Shown piece by piece: positions 1 to 5,557 of a stretch of DNA of 9,622 bases. Source of the stretch: Bacteriovoracales bacterium (GTDB lineage Bacteria; Bdellovibrionota; Bacteriovoracia; Bacteriovoracales; Bacteriovoracaceae); the NCBI GenBank assembly GCA_007117175.1, contig SKGZ01000248.1:1-9622 (forward strand), read 5' to 3'. The notes under the pieces were generated by a model, which was given only the letters and a program-made list of their open reading frames with translations, was not told the origin of the DNA and searched no databases. Positions within the stretch are counted from its first letter, which is position 1; the number at the start of each line of letters is the position of its first letter. Position numbers and translations under genes: made by a program.

Positions 1-512
1 TTAGGATAAACCTTCATTTTTTCAAACACATCATCACGCCGGTAAAGCTTGTCTTTCATGGTGTCTAAGATGAAAACATTATCATTTACAAATTGCATTA
101 AATCTTTATCACCTGAAGCAATCAAAATTTGATCAAAGTCTTTTTGATATTGAGTCACCAGTGAGCCAATAATATCGTCAGCCACAAAACCCTCCATAGA
201 AATCTTGGGCAATTTTAAAGCATCCAAAACTTCATTAATAATTGGAAACTGAGGACTGAGATCCTCTGGAGGCTCGCTACGATTAGCCTTGTAGTCCGCA
301 TAGAGCTCATTGCGAAAAGAACCTCCCTTAGTGTCTTGGGCAATCAAAAGATGAGTTGGGTTTTCCTTTTCCATCATCTTTAGCAGCATATTTAAGACAC
401 CATAAACTGCATTGACTGGAATTCCCTTAGGACTGTGCAATGGCCTAATGGCAAAATAAGCTCTGAAAATAAAATTTGAAAGATCGATAATAATAAGTTT
501 TTTAGGATTCAT
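1..512 (-). CDS. PolA-type 5'-3' exonuclease (N-terminal part; C-terminus beyond window)
   Basis: The reading frame starts with ATG at 512-510 and runs off the left edge after 170 residues, so the rest of the protein is not visible. It reads as the 5'-3' exonuclease (FEN-like) domain found at the N-terminus of DNA polymerase I, which removes RNA primers and 5' flaps during lagging-strand synthesis and repair. Visible motifs, in order: IIDLSN (metal ligand D10), QDTKGGSFRNEL (D60, R67) followed by DYKANR (Y74, K75), GFVADDIIG (D112, D113) and SGDKD (D135, D137). Spacing matches E. coli Pol I residues 13-140. One ligand is odd: family EADD reads VADD here, so V110 replaces the metal-binding glutamate (Pol I E113). 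The start overlaps the end of the upstream RDD gene by 11 bp and has no clear ribosome-binding site, suggesting coupled translation. Whether this is full polA or a stand-alone exonuclease cannot be decided here. Confidence 0.88.
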   Translation of the reverse strand, partial: MNPKKLIIIDLSNFIFRAYFAIRPLHSPKGIPVNAVYGVLNMLLKMMEKENPTHLLIAQDTKGGSFRNELYADYKANRSEPPEDLSPQFPIINEVLDALKLPKISMEGFVADDIIGSLVTQYQKDFDQILIASGDKDLMQFVNDNVFILDTMKDKLYRRDDVFEKMKVYP

Positions 513-1026
513 AAGTTTGGAAGGTTACCAAACTTTTAGTGTTGTACCAATCTTTATTCGCTTGCGTACTCTTTTGAACTTCAGGATCAATCGCAGTGAC
601 CGTTGTTTCGGCCATCACATCACCCAGTCGATTGAGATGATCTAAATTAAAAATTAAAAAAAGCTCCAACCCTGCCAGGGGAAGCAAGAGAAGCCCCCCC
701 AAGACCAACCCCCAAAGTGGAATGATAAAAAGCATAAAGGGTATGCTCAAAGGAAGATTGCGCACAAAAGAACGCTTAAAAGAACATGCCTTATTGTCTT
801 TAAGCTTTATGACTCGAAAGCCCATAATTCTCTTTCCCAGTGATTGGCCTCCACTTAGACCGTCTGCAAAACTGAGATAAGCAACTCCAATAAAAATCCC
901 TAATGGAAAAAGTAAGAATCCAACAAAAAGAGCGATTAAGAAATCAATCACTTTAGCAATGACTCTGGCCAAGCGAGCATAATGAAAATTCATTTTCAAA
1001 TTAATTTTTTTGTTTGTTAAGGCCAT
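502..1026 (-). CDS. RDD family membrane protein
   Basis: This 174-residue protein has the layout of an RDD domain, an inner-membrane module of largely unknown function, linked to ion transport in some members. An Arg and Asp sit in the first membrane segment (R21, D28; hydrophobic about 26-53). A loop follows with GQSLGKRIMGFRVI (61-73), typical of the family. R89 precedes a second long hydrophobic stretch (about 91-126), and the family-style ending RLGD lies at 133-136. The last 30 residues are hydrophilic. It is transcribed divergently from the thioredoxin gene, and its end overlaps the start of the exonuclease gene by 11 bp, so the two are probably one operon. The ATG at 1026 has no clear Shine-Dalgarno sequence. 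M12 is an alternative start, but it has none either. The substrate is unknown. Confidence 0.8.
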   Translation of the reverse strand: MALTNKKINLKMNFHYARLARVIAKVIDFLIALFVGFLLFPLGIFIGVAYLSFADGLSGGQSLGKRIMGFRVIKLKDNKACSFKRSFVRNLPLSIPFMLFIIPLWGLVLGGLLLLPLAGLELFLIFNLDHLNRLGDVMAETTVTAIDPEVQKSTQANKDWYNTKSLVTFQTYES

Positions 1027-1040
1027 ATCTTATTTTTTTA

Positions 1041-1046
1041 ATTATA
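1041..1046 (-). promoter_or_regulatory. candidate -10 element for the RDD/exonuclease operon
   Basis: A perfect TATAAT reads on the minus strand 14 bp upstream of the ATG at 1026. No recognisable -35 box lies 16-18 bp further upstream. Transcription from it would give a leader of only about 8-10 nt, consistent with the missing ribosome-binding site, but the region is AT-rich and the match may be chance. Confidence 0.3.
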
Positions 1047-1055
1047 AGCAGATCA

Positions 1056-1061
1056 TAAAAT
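1056..1061 (+). promoter_or_regulatory. candidate -10 element for trxA-gmhA
   Basis: TAAAAT lies 68 bp upstream of the thioredoxin ATG, preceded by an AT-rich stretch with a T-run at 1033-1039 but no good -35 hexamer. It is the best -10 candidate in the 103-bp divergent gap (1027-1129). Support is weak. Confidence 0.28.
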
Positions 1062-1129
1062 ATTGGCCATGATAGAGCAAAATATGACAAGATGAGCTAG
1101 TCGTAGAGAAACCTCAAGGGAGATAAAAA

Positions 1130-1453
1130 ATGTCAAATTTAACTGAAATTGATGAAACTACATTTGATGAGCAAGTCATTAACAGTGATCAACCGGTGAT
1201 CGTCGACTTTTGGGCCGAATGGTGTGGTCCTTGTAAAGCATTGGCCCCTGTGTTAGAAGAGGTGGCAAGTGAGCTTTCAGGAAAAGCCAAAGTGGTTAAA
1301 GTCAATGTGGATCAAGCGGGCACTTTAGCGCAAAAATATGGAGTGAGAGGAATTCCCACTTTGATGTTTTTCAAATCAGGAGAAGTTCGCAGCACTTTGG
1401 TGGGAAACCAACCTAAGGCTGAAATTTTAAAAAATGCCAAAGACCTTGCTTAA
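1130..1453 (+). CDS. trxA: thioredoxin
   Basis: This is a 107-residue cytoplasmic thioredoxin, which reduces protein disulfides and is recycled by thioredoxin reductase. The full active site is present: WCGPCK with C32 and C35, buried D26 in VDFWAEW, and the cis-proline P76 in GVRGIPTLMFF. All four positions have the same numbering as E. coli TrxA, and the length is that of a classic single-domain thioredoxin with no signal peptide. The ATG at 1130 is preceded by a strong AAGGGAG ribosome-binding site (1116-1122) at 7-nt spacing. The stop overlaps the next start as TAATG, so gmhA is very likely translated by coupling. Pairing a thioredoxin with a lipopolysaccharide-precursor enzyme has no obvious pathway logic. 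Confidence 0.97.
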   Translation: MSNLTEIDETTFDEQVINSDQPVIVDFWAEWCGPCKALAPVLEEVASELSGKAKVVKVNVDQAGTLAQKYGVRGIPTLMFFKSGEVRSTLVGNQPKAEILKNAKDLA

Positions 1454-2049
1454 TGAACCAACCAAGCTCTGAATACATTTTCAATGCACTGAGTAGCGCT
1501 CAAAAAGCTTTGGATTCTTTTATCAAAGATGAAAAGCAATTGAGCGCACTGGCCCAAGCCACTCAAACTATGATTGAATGCCTGCAAAATGGTGGAAAAA
1601 TCATGAGCTGTGGTAATGGTGGATCTCTTTGCGATGCCATGCATTTCAGTGAAGAACTCACCGGTCGCTATCGAAAAAACCGCAAGGCACTGGCAGCAAT
1701 GTCTTTGACCGAACCAGCCCATATGAGTTGTGTTGCCAATGACTTTGGTTATGACCAGGTCTTTTCCAGACAGGTGGAAGGGCTTGGCAAGGAAGGAGAT
1801 GTATTATTGGCCATCTCCACTAGTGGCAATTCTAAAAATATTCTCAAGGCCTGCCAATCAGCGCGGGAATTAAAAATGAAGGTGATTGGCTTAACTGGCA
1901 AAATGGGTGGCACACTTAAAGACCTTGCCCACACCTCAATTATTGTTTCTTGCCAAGAAACTGATCGCATCCAAGAAATCCATATTAAATGCATCCATAT
2001 GATGATTGAGGGCATTGAAAGGGCCCTTTTTCCTCAACATTATCCCTAA
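1453..2049 (+). CDS. gmhA: sedoheptulose-7-phosphate isomerase
   Basis: This 198-residue SIS-domain enzyme converts sedoheptulose 7-phosphate to D-glycero-D-manno-heptose 7-phosphate, the first step towards ADP-heptose for the lipopolysaccharide inner core. It aligns almost without gaps to E. coli GmhA. The phosphate-binding SCGNGGS loop is at 52-58 and STSGNS at 122-127. CDAMHFSEELTGRYR carries H64 and E68 (E. coli H61, E65), and RIQEIHIKCIH carries Q174 and H182 (E. coli Q172, H180), so the predicted zinc and catalytic residues are all present. The C-terminus has a few extra residues (FPQHYP). The ATG is inside the trxA stop (TAATG) with no separate ribosome-binding site. The other heptose-pathway genes (gmhB, hldE, hldD) are not in this window. 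Confidence 0.96.
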   Translation: MNQPSSEYIFNALSSAQKALDSFIKDEKQLSALAQATQTMIECLQNGGKIMSCGNGGSLCDAMHFSEELTGRYRKNRKALAAMSLTEPAHMSCVANDFGYDQVFSRQVEGLGKEGDVLLAISTSGNSKNILKACQSARELKMKVIGLTGKMGGTLKDLAHTSIIVSCQETDRIQEIHIKCIHMMIEGIERALFPQHYP

Positions 2050-2078
2050 AACTCAGCTAGGAAAATTTATCCATTGCT

Positions 2079-2105
2079 TTGCACCAAATCAGCTTGACCT
2101 ACAAT
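2079..2105 (+). promoter_or_regulatory. candidate promoter of the ExbB/ExbD-type operon
   Basis: A -10-like TACAAT at 2100-2105 lies 15 bp after TTGCAC (2079-2084). The spacer is shorter than the ideal 17 bp. The implied transcript would start near 2112 and have a leader of about 44 nt, ending in a good GAAGGAG ribosome-binding site (2141-2147) for the gene at 2156. A TTGACC at 2094-2099 was considered as an alternative -35, but has no convincing partner. Confidence 0.35.
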
Positions 2106-2155
2106 AGAGCATAAGTGGATTTATTTATCGATCTTTACCCGAAGGAGTCTTCGCT

Positions 2156-2851
2156 ATGGAAGAAATGGAACAATTAGAAACCGCTACCCAAACACAATTT
2201 GACCCTAACTTTATTGACTTTCTAGCAGACTTTATCCAAAAGGGTGGAGTTTTTATGTATGTCATTATCGCCGTCTGGCTTTTTGGTTTTATCATTGCCT
2301 TAACACGCTTTAAGGATTTGATGAAAACTCTGGATGTGGATGGAACTTCATTTATGAATGAATTGCACCGCTATATTCTTTCTAATGATATCCAAGGGGC
2401 GATTCGCGTTTGCTCTGGCAGTGCAGCTGCCCTTCCGCGAGTTTTAAAAAGTGGACTCAAAAGGGCCAGTCAATCCATTGATCAAGTTCAAAACGCCTTA
2501 GATGCCACTGCTCTGGAAGTGATTCCTAAAGTTGAGAAAAACCTTAGCTTGATTCCACTGATGGCCAATATCTGTACACTCTTTGGTCTACTGGGAACCA
2601 TCTTTGGTTTGATCACTGCGTTTGGCGCCATCGAAAGCGCTGATCCTGAAATGAAAGCGAAAATTCTCTCCCAAGGGATTTCCAATGCCATGCACACCAC
2701 TGCTATGGGACTGATCTGCGCCATCGCACTGATGTTTATTCACGCATGGCTCAATAAGAGAGCTGAGAAAATTGTCAATGAAGTAGACGAGTTTTCGGTC
2801 AAGTTGATGGATCTTTTGGGAACTAAGAAAAATGAAACACCACAAGGTTAA
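2156..2851 (+). CDS. MotA/TolQ/ExbB family proton-channel protein
   Basis: This 231-residue inner-membrane protein is the channel subunit of a proton-driven motor. Three membrane segments are visible: about 31-50, 131-156 and 179-199, with a large cytoplasmic loop between the first two. Family signatures are clear: NICTLFGLLGTIFGLI with T148, and GISNAMHTTAMGL with T182. These two threonines match the channel-lining threonines of ExbB and TolQ. The soluble N-terminal leader of about 30 residues and the short charged tail fit the family, as does the overall length. It heads a three-gene operon, followed after 6 bp by an ExbD/TolR-type partner and then a second one. No TolA, TolB, Pal, TonB or receptor gene is adjacent. 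The one-channel, two-ExbD order is that of AglR-AglQ-AglS in the Myxococcus gliding motor, but the sequence alone does not fix the role. Confidence 0.92.
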   Translation: MEEMEQLETATQTQFDPNFIDFLADFIQKGGVFMYVIIAVWLFGFIIALTRFKDLMKTLDVDGTSFMNELHRYILSNDIQGAIRVCSGSAAALPRVLKSGLKRASQSIDQVQNALDATALEVIPKVEKNLSLIPLMANICTLFGLLGTIFGLITAFGAIESADPEMKAKILSQGISNAMHTTAMGLICAIALMFIHAWLNKRAEKIVNEVDEFSVKLMDLLGTKKNETPQG

Positions 2852-2857
2852 GCAATA

Positions 2858-3394
2858 ATGTTAAAAAGACCTAGTCAGCGCAAGAAAAAACAAGGAGAGG
2901 AGGGAAAACTTAACCTCATTCCAATTCTTGACGCTATTTTTAATGTGATCTTTTTCATTTTAATGTCGGCAAATTTTATTAATTCATTTGAGATTAATAG
3001 TAATGTGCCTATCATTTCCTCTCAGCAACCTCCTAAGGATAAAAAAGAACCGCTGGCCTTAACAGTAGAGATTAGTGAAAAGACACTGGTTGTGAAAACA
3101 GGAATTCCCTCCAAAACTGTTCGCAGGTTCCAAGTGAATCAAGAAGAAGGTGATTTTGATTATCAATCTTTGCATGAATTAATGATTGATTTAAAGAAAA
3201 AACACATGGATGAAAAAACTGTTATTTTCGAGCCTGATGATAATGTGGGTTATGACATTATTATTAAAGTCATGGATGCTGTTCGTACACTGGCTACAAC
3301 CGATGAATCACTTTATAGCGAAGACGAACAAGGTGTTCCAGTGCGTTTAAACTATCTTTTTAATGATATTATCTTTGGCAATATCACAGGATAA
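2858..3394 (+). CDS. ExbD/TolR family motor protein, first copy
   Basis: This 178-residue protein has the ExbD/TolR layout: a short basic cytoplasmic N-terminus (1-17), one membrane helix (about 18-42) and a periplasmic domain. The helix begins LNLIPILDAIFNVIFF, and D25 is the single membrane aspartate that carries protons in this family (E. coli ExbD D25). The periplasmic part (about 43-178) is longer than in classic ExbD or TolR of about 140 residues. It contains a proline/lysine-rich linker (PPKDKKEP, about 57-64), then an alpha/beta region with a stretch resembling the family's YDIIIKVMDAVR helix (about 130-141). The gene starts 6 bp after the channel gene and ends 3 bp before the second copy, so all three should be made together. 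It is clearly diverged from the second copy and is not a recent duplicate. Confidence 0.88.
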   Translation: MLKRPSQRKKKQGEEGKLNLIPILDAIFNVIFFILMSANFINSFEINSNVPIISSQQPPKDKKEPLALTVEISEKTLVVKTGIPSKTVRRFQVNQEEGDFDYQSLHELMIDLKKKHMDEKTVIFEPDDNVGYDIIIKVMDAVRTLATTDESLYSEDEQGVPVRLNYLFNDIIFGNITG

Positions 3395-3397
3395 AAT

Positions 3398-3943
3398 ATG
3401 AGCAGAAGTAGACTAGTCAGAAATCGCGGGCGTAGAAAATCGAATAGTGAAGAAATAGACATCACTTCACTCTTAGACATCCTCACTATCCTATTGGTTT
3501 TCTTACTGGTTAACTTGAATACATCAGATGTCATTACCAATATTAAAGATGGGATTGTTTTACCTAAATCACTTTCTCGCAGTCACAACCACCCCGGAGT
3601 GATCATTCAAGTCTCTCCCACTGAAGTTTGGGTGGGAAACAAGTCAGTTTTAGATGTAGACACCAGTAAAGACTCTCGCTCTTTTGATCATGGTGGACGA
3701 AGAATTGTCCCACTTTATAATGAGCTGAATAAGATTCGCGATGAAGCTGAGATTATTAATAAAACCGCGCGAGTCGATAAACCTTTTTCTGCTGTGGCCA
3801 ACCTGGTAGTAGATGAAACTATCAAGTACGACATGGTTCGCAAGGTCCTTTATACCTGTGCCCAGGCCGGCTTTCAAAAATATAAATTTATTGTTTTAGG
3901 TAAAGAAGCTGTTGGCTTTGAGAAACAATTGAACGCAAACTAA
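3398..3943 (+). CDS. ExbD/TolR family motor protein, second copy
   Basis: This 181-residue ExbD/TolR-type protein has an unusually basic N-terminus (RNRGRRK, 8-14), one membrane helix (about 20-42) and a periplasmic domain. The helix begins IDITSLLDILTILLVF, with D27 at the proton-carrying position. The periplasmic domain has the family pattern: a VIIQVSPTEVWVG strand region (about 68-80), a PLYNELNKIRDEAE helix (about 101-114), then VANLVVDETIKYDMVRKVLY and a C-terminal strand. It lies 3 bp after the first copy, and its ribosome-binding site (AGGA near 3389) sits in the preceding gene's 3' end. Its last 56 bp overlap the convergent flavoprotein gene. Two non-identical ExbD-type subunits with one channel protein suggest a mixed motor stator, as proposed for AglQ and AglS. 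Confidence 0.88.
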   Translation: MSRSRLVRNRGRRKSNSEEIDITSLLDILTILLVFLLVNLNTSDVITNIKDGIVLPKSLSRSHNHPGVIIQVSPTEVWVGNKSVLDVDTSKDSRSFDHGGRRIVPLYNELNKIRDEAEIINKTARVDKPFSAVANLVVDETIKYDMVRKVLYTCAQAGFQKYKFIVLGKEAVGFEKQLNAN

Positions 3944-5087
3944 TCCCCCCAGTGTAATTTCCCAGAAAGGCTATCCCCTGCTCTCGACTCAAAATCTTCT
4001 TCATTTCTACTAACGCTAGATAATGCTCAGTATTATAAACAGGCAATGCCTCATGCCAATAACAGCGCTGAAGATCCAAAAGACTAGATTCATTCCAATG
4101 GGGAAATAATTTTTTCATTTGCTTTAAAAGTTGTCCTTCACTCATCTCACCCGAGCAGCGAAAGAGATAACAATGACTCTTAAAATTCTTAGGAAAAACC
4201 TCGCTTTGATGAATCACTCCCATAATGGATAAATTTTTTGTGCTGGCAATTAATCCACCAAAGCAACCGCTCAATTCACCCAGCGGCTGATCGCTATATA
4301 AAACAAAAGAGGTCATCGGAATATAACTGATTCTTCTTAACTGCTGGGCCAGCTGAGGAAAATCATCTTGCACTAATTGAGCAGCCTCTAGAGCACTACT
4401 GGCCACTAAGGTATTGTCAGACAAACTGGTCTTTTCATTTTGCAAATTCGTTAAGGAACTTCTGAGGCGCTCAATCACTTGTCCCATCCCCCCCTCAAAA
4501 TTAGCAATCGCAATGGGATGGTCTGTCTTCTCTCTTTTTAAAGCTGCTCTTAGTTTGAATAAAAATTGAGCGTAAATCACTGAAGAATTGACCTCATGTT
4601 CAAAGAGATTGCGAATGTCCAATTGATCTGCTCCCACTCCATAAATTCCTTGGGTGATGGTGGAAATCAACTCCCTTACTTTTCTTTCTCCAACGAGGGG
4701 TTTTAAAAACTGATCGAGTTGATACTGCCGTTTAACCACTGGTCTAAAAACACTCAAGGGTAATCTTGCCAACAAAGAGTAACTCATGGGTGATTGCCAT
4801 TTTTGATTTAAGAAAATTTTTTTCTTTAACCCTTGAGTGGCCAGCAATGGTTCTAATTTAAGATCTTGCAAAAACTGCAAAGAGCCCTGAGAAAGATAAA
4901 AAGAACTGGCAGCAAATTCACAGGGTCCCCAATAAGTTTGCTTGGGAAAAATCTTCCCGCCCCAATCACTTTGCTCATACAATTGATAATCAATGCCATT
5001 TTTTTGCAATTCAAAAGCGGCGCAAAGCCCTGAAAAACCGCCGCCAATAATCTTGACTGTCTTAGCTTTTTTTAACTGTCCAATCAC
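3888..5087 (-). CDS. HemY/protoporphyrinogen-oxidase-like FAD oxidoreductase
   Basis: This 399-residue flavoprotein belongs to the amine-oxidase/protoporphyrinogen-oxidase (HemY) group. The N-terminal FAD-binding Rossmann motif is IIGGGFSGL (13-21), with E38 at the end of the second strand to bind the ribose, then a GGK turn (43-45). Mid-protein, ITQGIYGVGADQLDIRNLF (about 144-162) resembles the conserved stretch of protoporphyrinogen oxidases. The C-terminal FAD motif FLGNYTGGISLRS (374-386) matches the family's GNxxxGVGLxD ending, though that usual Asp is replaced. It is shorter than typical HemY (about 450-480 residues). The start is GTG (5087-5085), with a purine-rich AGAGAG upstream. It stands alone on the minus strand with no haem genes beside it, so oxidation of protoporphyrinogen IX to protoporphyrin IX is probable but not proven. 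A carotenoid- or amine-oxidising relative is the alternative. Confidence 0.75.
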   Translation of the reverse strand: MIGQLKKAKTVKIIGGGFSGLCAAFELQKNGIDYQLYEQSDWGGKIFPKQTYWGPCEFAASSFYLSQGSLQFLQDLKLEPLLATQGLKKKIFLNQKWQSPMSYSLLARLPLSVFRPVVKRQYQLDQFLKPLVGERKVRELISTITQGIYGVGADQLDIRNLFEHEVNSSVIYAQFLFKLRAALKREKTDHPIAIANFEGGMGQVIERLRSSLTNLQNEKTSLSDNTLVASSALEAAQLVQDDFPQLAQQLRRISYIPMTSFVLYSDQPLGELSGCFGGLIASTKNLSIMGVIHQSEVFPKNFKSHCYLFRCSGEMSEGQLLKQMKKLFPHWNESSLLDLQRCYWHEALPVYNTEHYLALVEMKKILSREQGIAFLGNYTGGISLRSIVSQSQQLLYLKQ

Positions 5088-5112
5088 TGTCTGATTCTCT
5101 CTTGTTTAGCTA

Positions 5113-5141
5113 TTGATAAGCACGGCAAACAGATGTAAAAT
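5113..5141 (+). promoter_or_regulatory. sigma-70-type promoter of the cytochrome c-gcdH operon
   Basis: TTGATA (5113-5118) and TAAAAT (5136-5141) are separated by exactly 17 bp. Each matches the consensus at five of six positions. This is the best promoter in the window. A start near 5148 would give a leader of about 26 nt carrying the AGGAGA ribosome-binding site (5162-5167), 6 nt before the ATG at 5174. The divergent flavoprotein gene begins 86 bp away, so the same gap should hold its promoter too, but I could not identify one. Confidence 0.65.
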
Positions 5142-5173
5142 GAGATTACACTTTAGCACACAGGAGATCCACC

Positions 5174-5557
5174 ATGAATTTAAGATTATTCACTCTTTTC
5201 GCTCTCATTTTTAGCAGTACCACTTTTGCCAAACTCACAGAAGAAGAGGCTGATAAGTTAATGAAGAAAGCGGGTTGTGTTGCTTGTCACGGCATCAAAG
5301 AAGCTAAGATTGGTCCCTCCTATGAAAAAGTGGCTGAGCGCTACGCCAAGATGGAAGACTCTACTAAAAAATACCTAGAAGGAAAATCTGCCAAAGACCA
5401 TATCATTCATAAAGTTCGCAATGGATCCATGAAGCAGCAAAATTGGAAAAAAGATGATGGCACTCCCTATGGAATGATGCCTCCTACTCCCGCTGGACGG
5501 ATCTCCGATGAAGACCTTGGCAAATTAGTGGATTTCATCCTAGCGTTGAAAAAATAA
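5174..5557 (+). CDS. periplasmic class I c-type cytochrome (c551/c8-like)
   Basis: This is a 127-residue exported monohaem cytochrome. A Sec signal peptide (1-19) ends TTFA, with cleavage predicted before K20. The mature protein opens with a helix leading to the haem site CVACH (C35, C38, H39 as proximal ligand). IGPSYEKVAERYAKM follows, the usual second region of c551/c5-type cytochromes, then KVRNGS. The distal ligand is the Met of GMMPPTP, most likely M102, in the position of c551's PMPP motif. The C-terminal SDEDLGKLVDFIL helix is typical. It should carry electrons in the periplasm between a donor complex and a terminal oxidase or peroxidase. The insert KKYLEGKSAKDH between the second region and the NGS turn is somewhat longer than in small c551 proteins. 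Its stop overlaps the next gene's start as TAATG. Confidence 0.93.
   Translation: MNLRLFTLFALIFSSTTFAKLTEEEADKLMKKAGCVACHGIKEAKIGPSYEKVAERYAKMEDSTKKYLEGKSAKDHIIHKVRNGSMKQQNWKKDDGTPYGMMPPTPAGRISDEDLGKLVDFILALKK

Noticed and set aside
1450..2015. Minus-strand open frames opposite gmhA (90 and 88 codons)
   Set aside because: They lie wholly inside a clearly conserved enzyme gene, and their translations show no domain or composition like a real protein.
2488..2845. Two minus-strand open frames opposite the MotA/TolQ-type gene
   Set aside because: They mirror the hydrophobic coding sequence of a confirmed gene, overlap each other, and have no ribosome-binding site.
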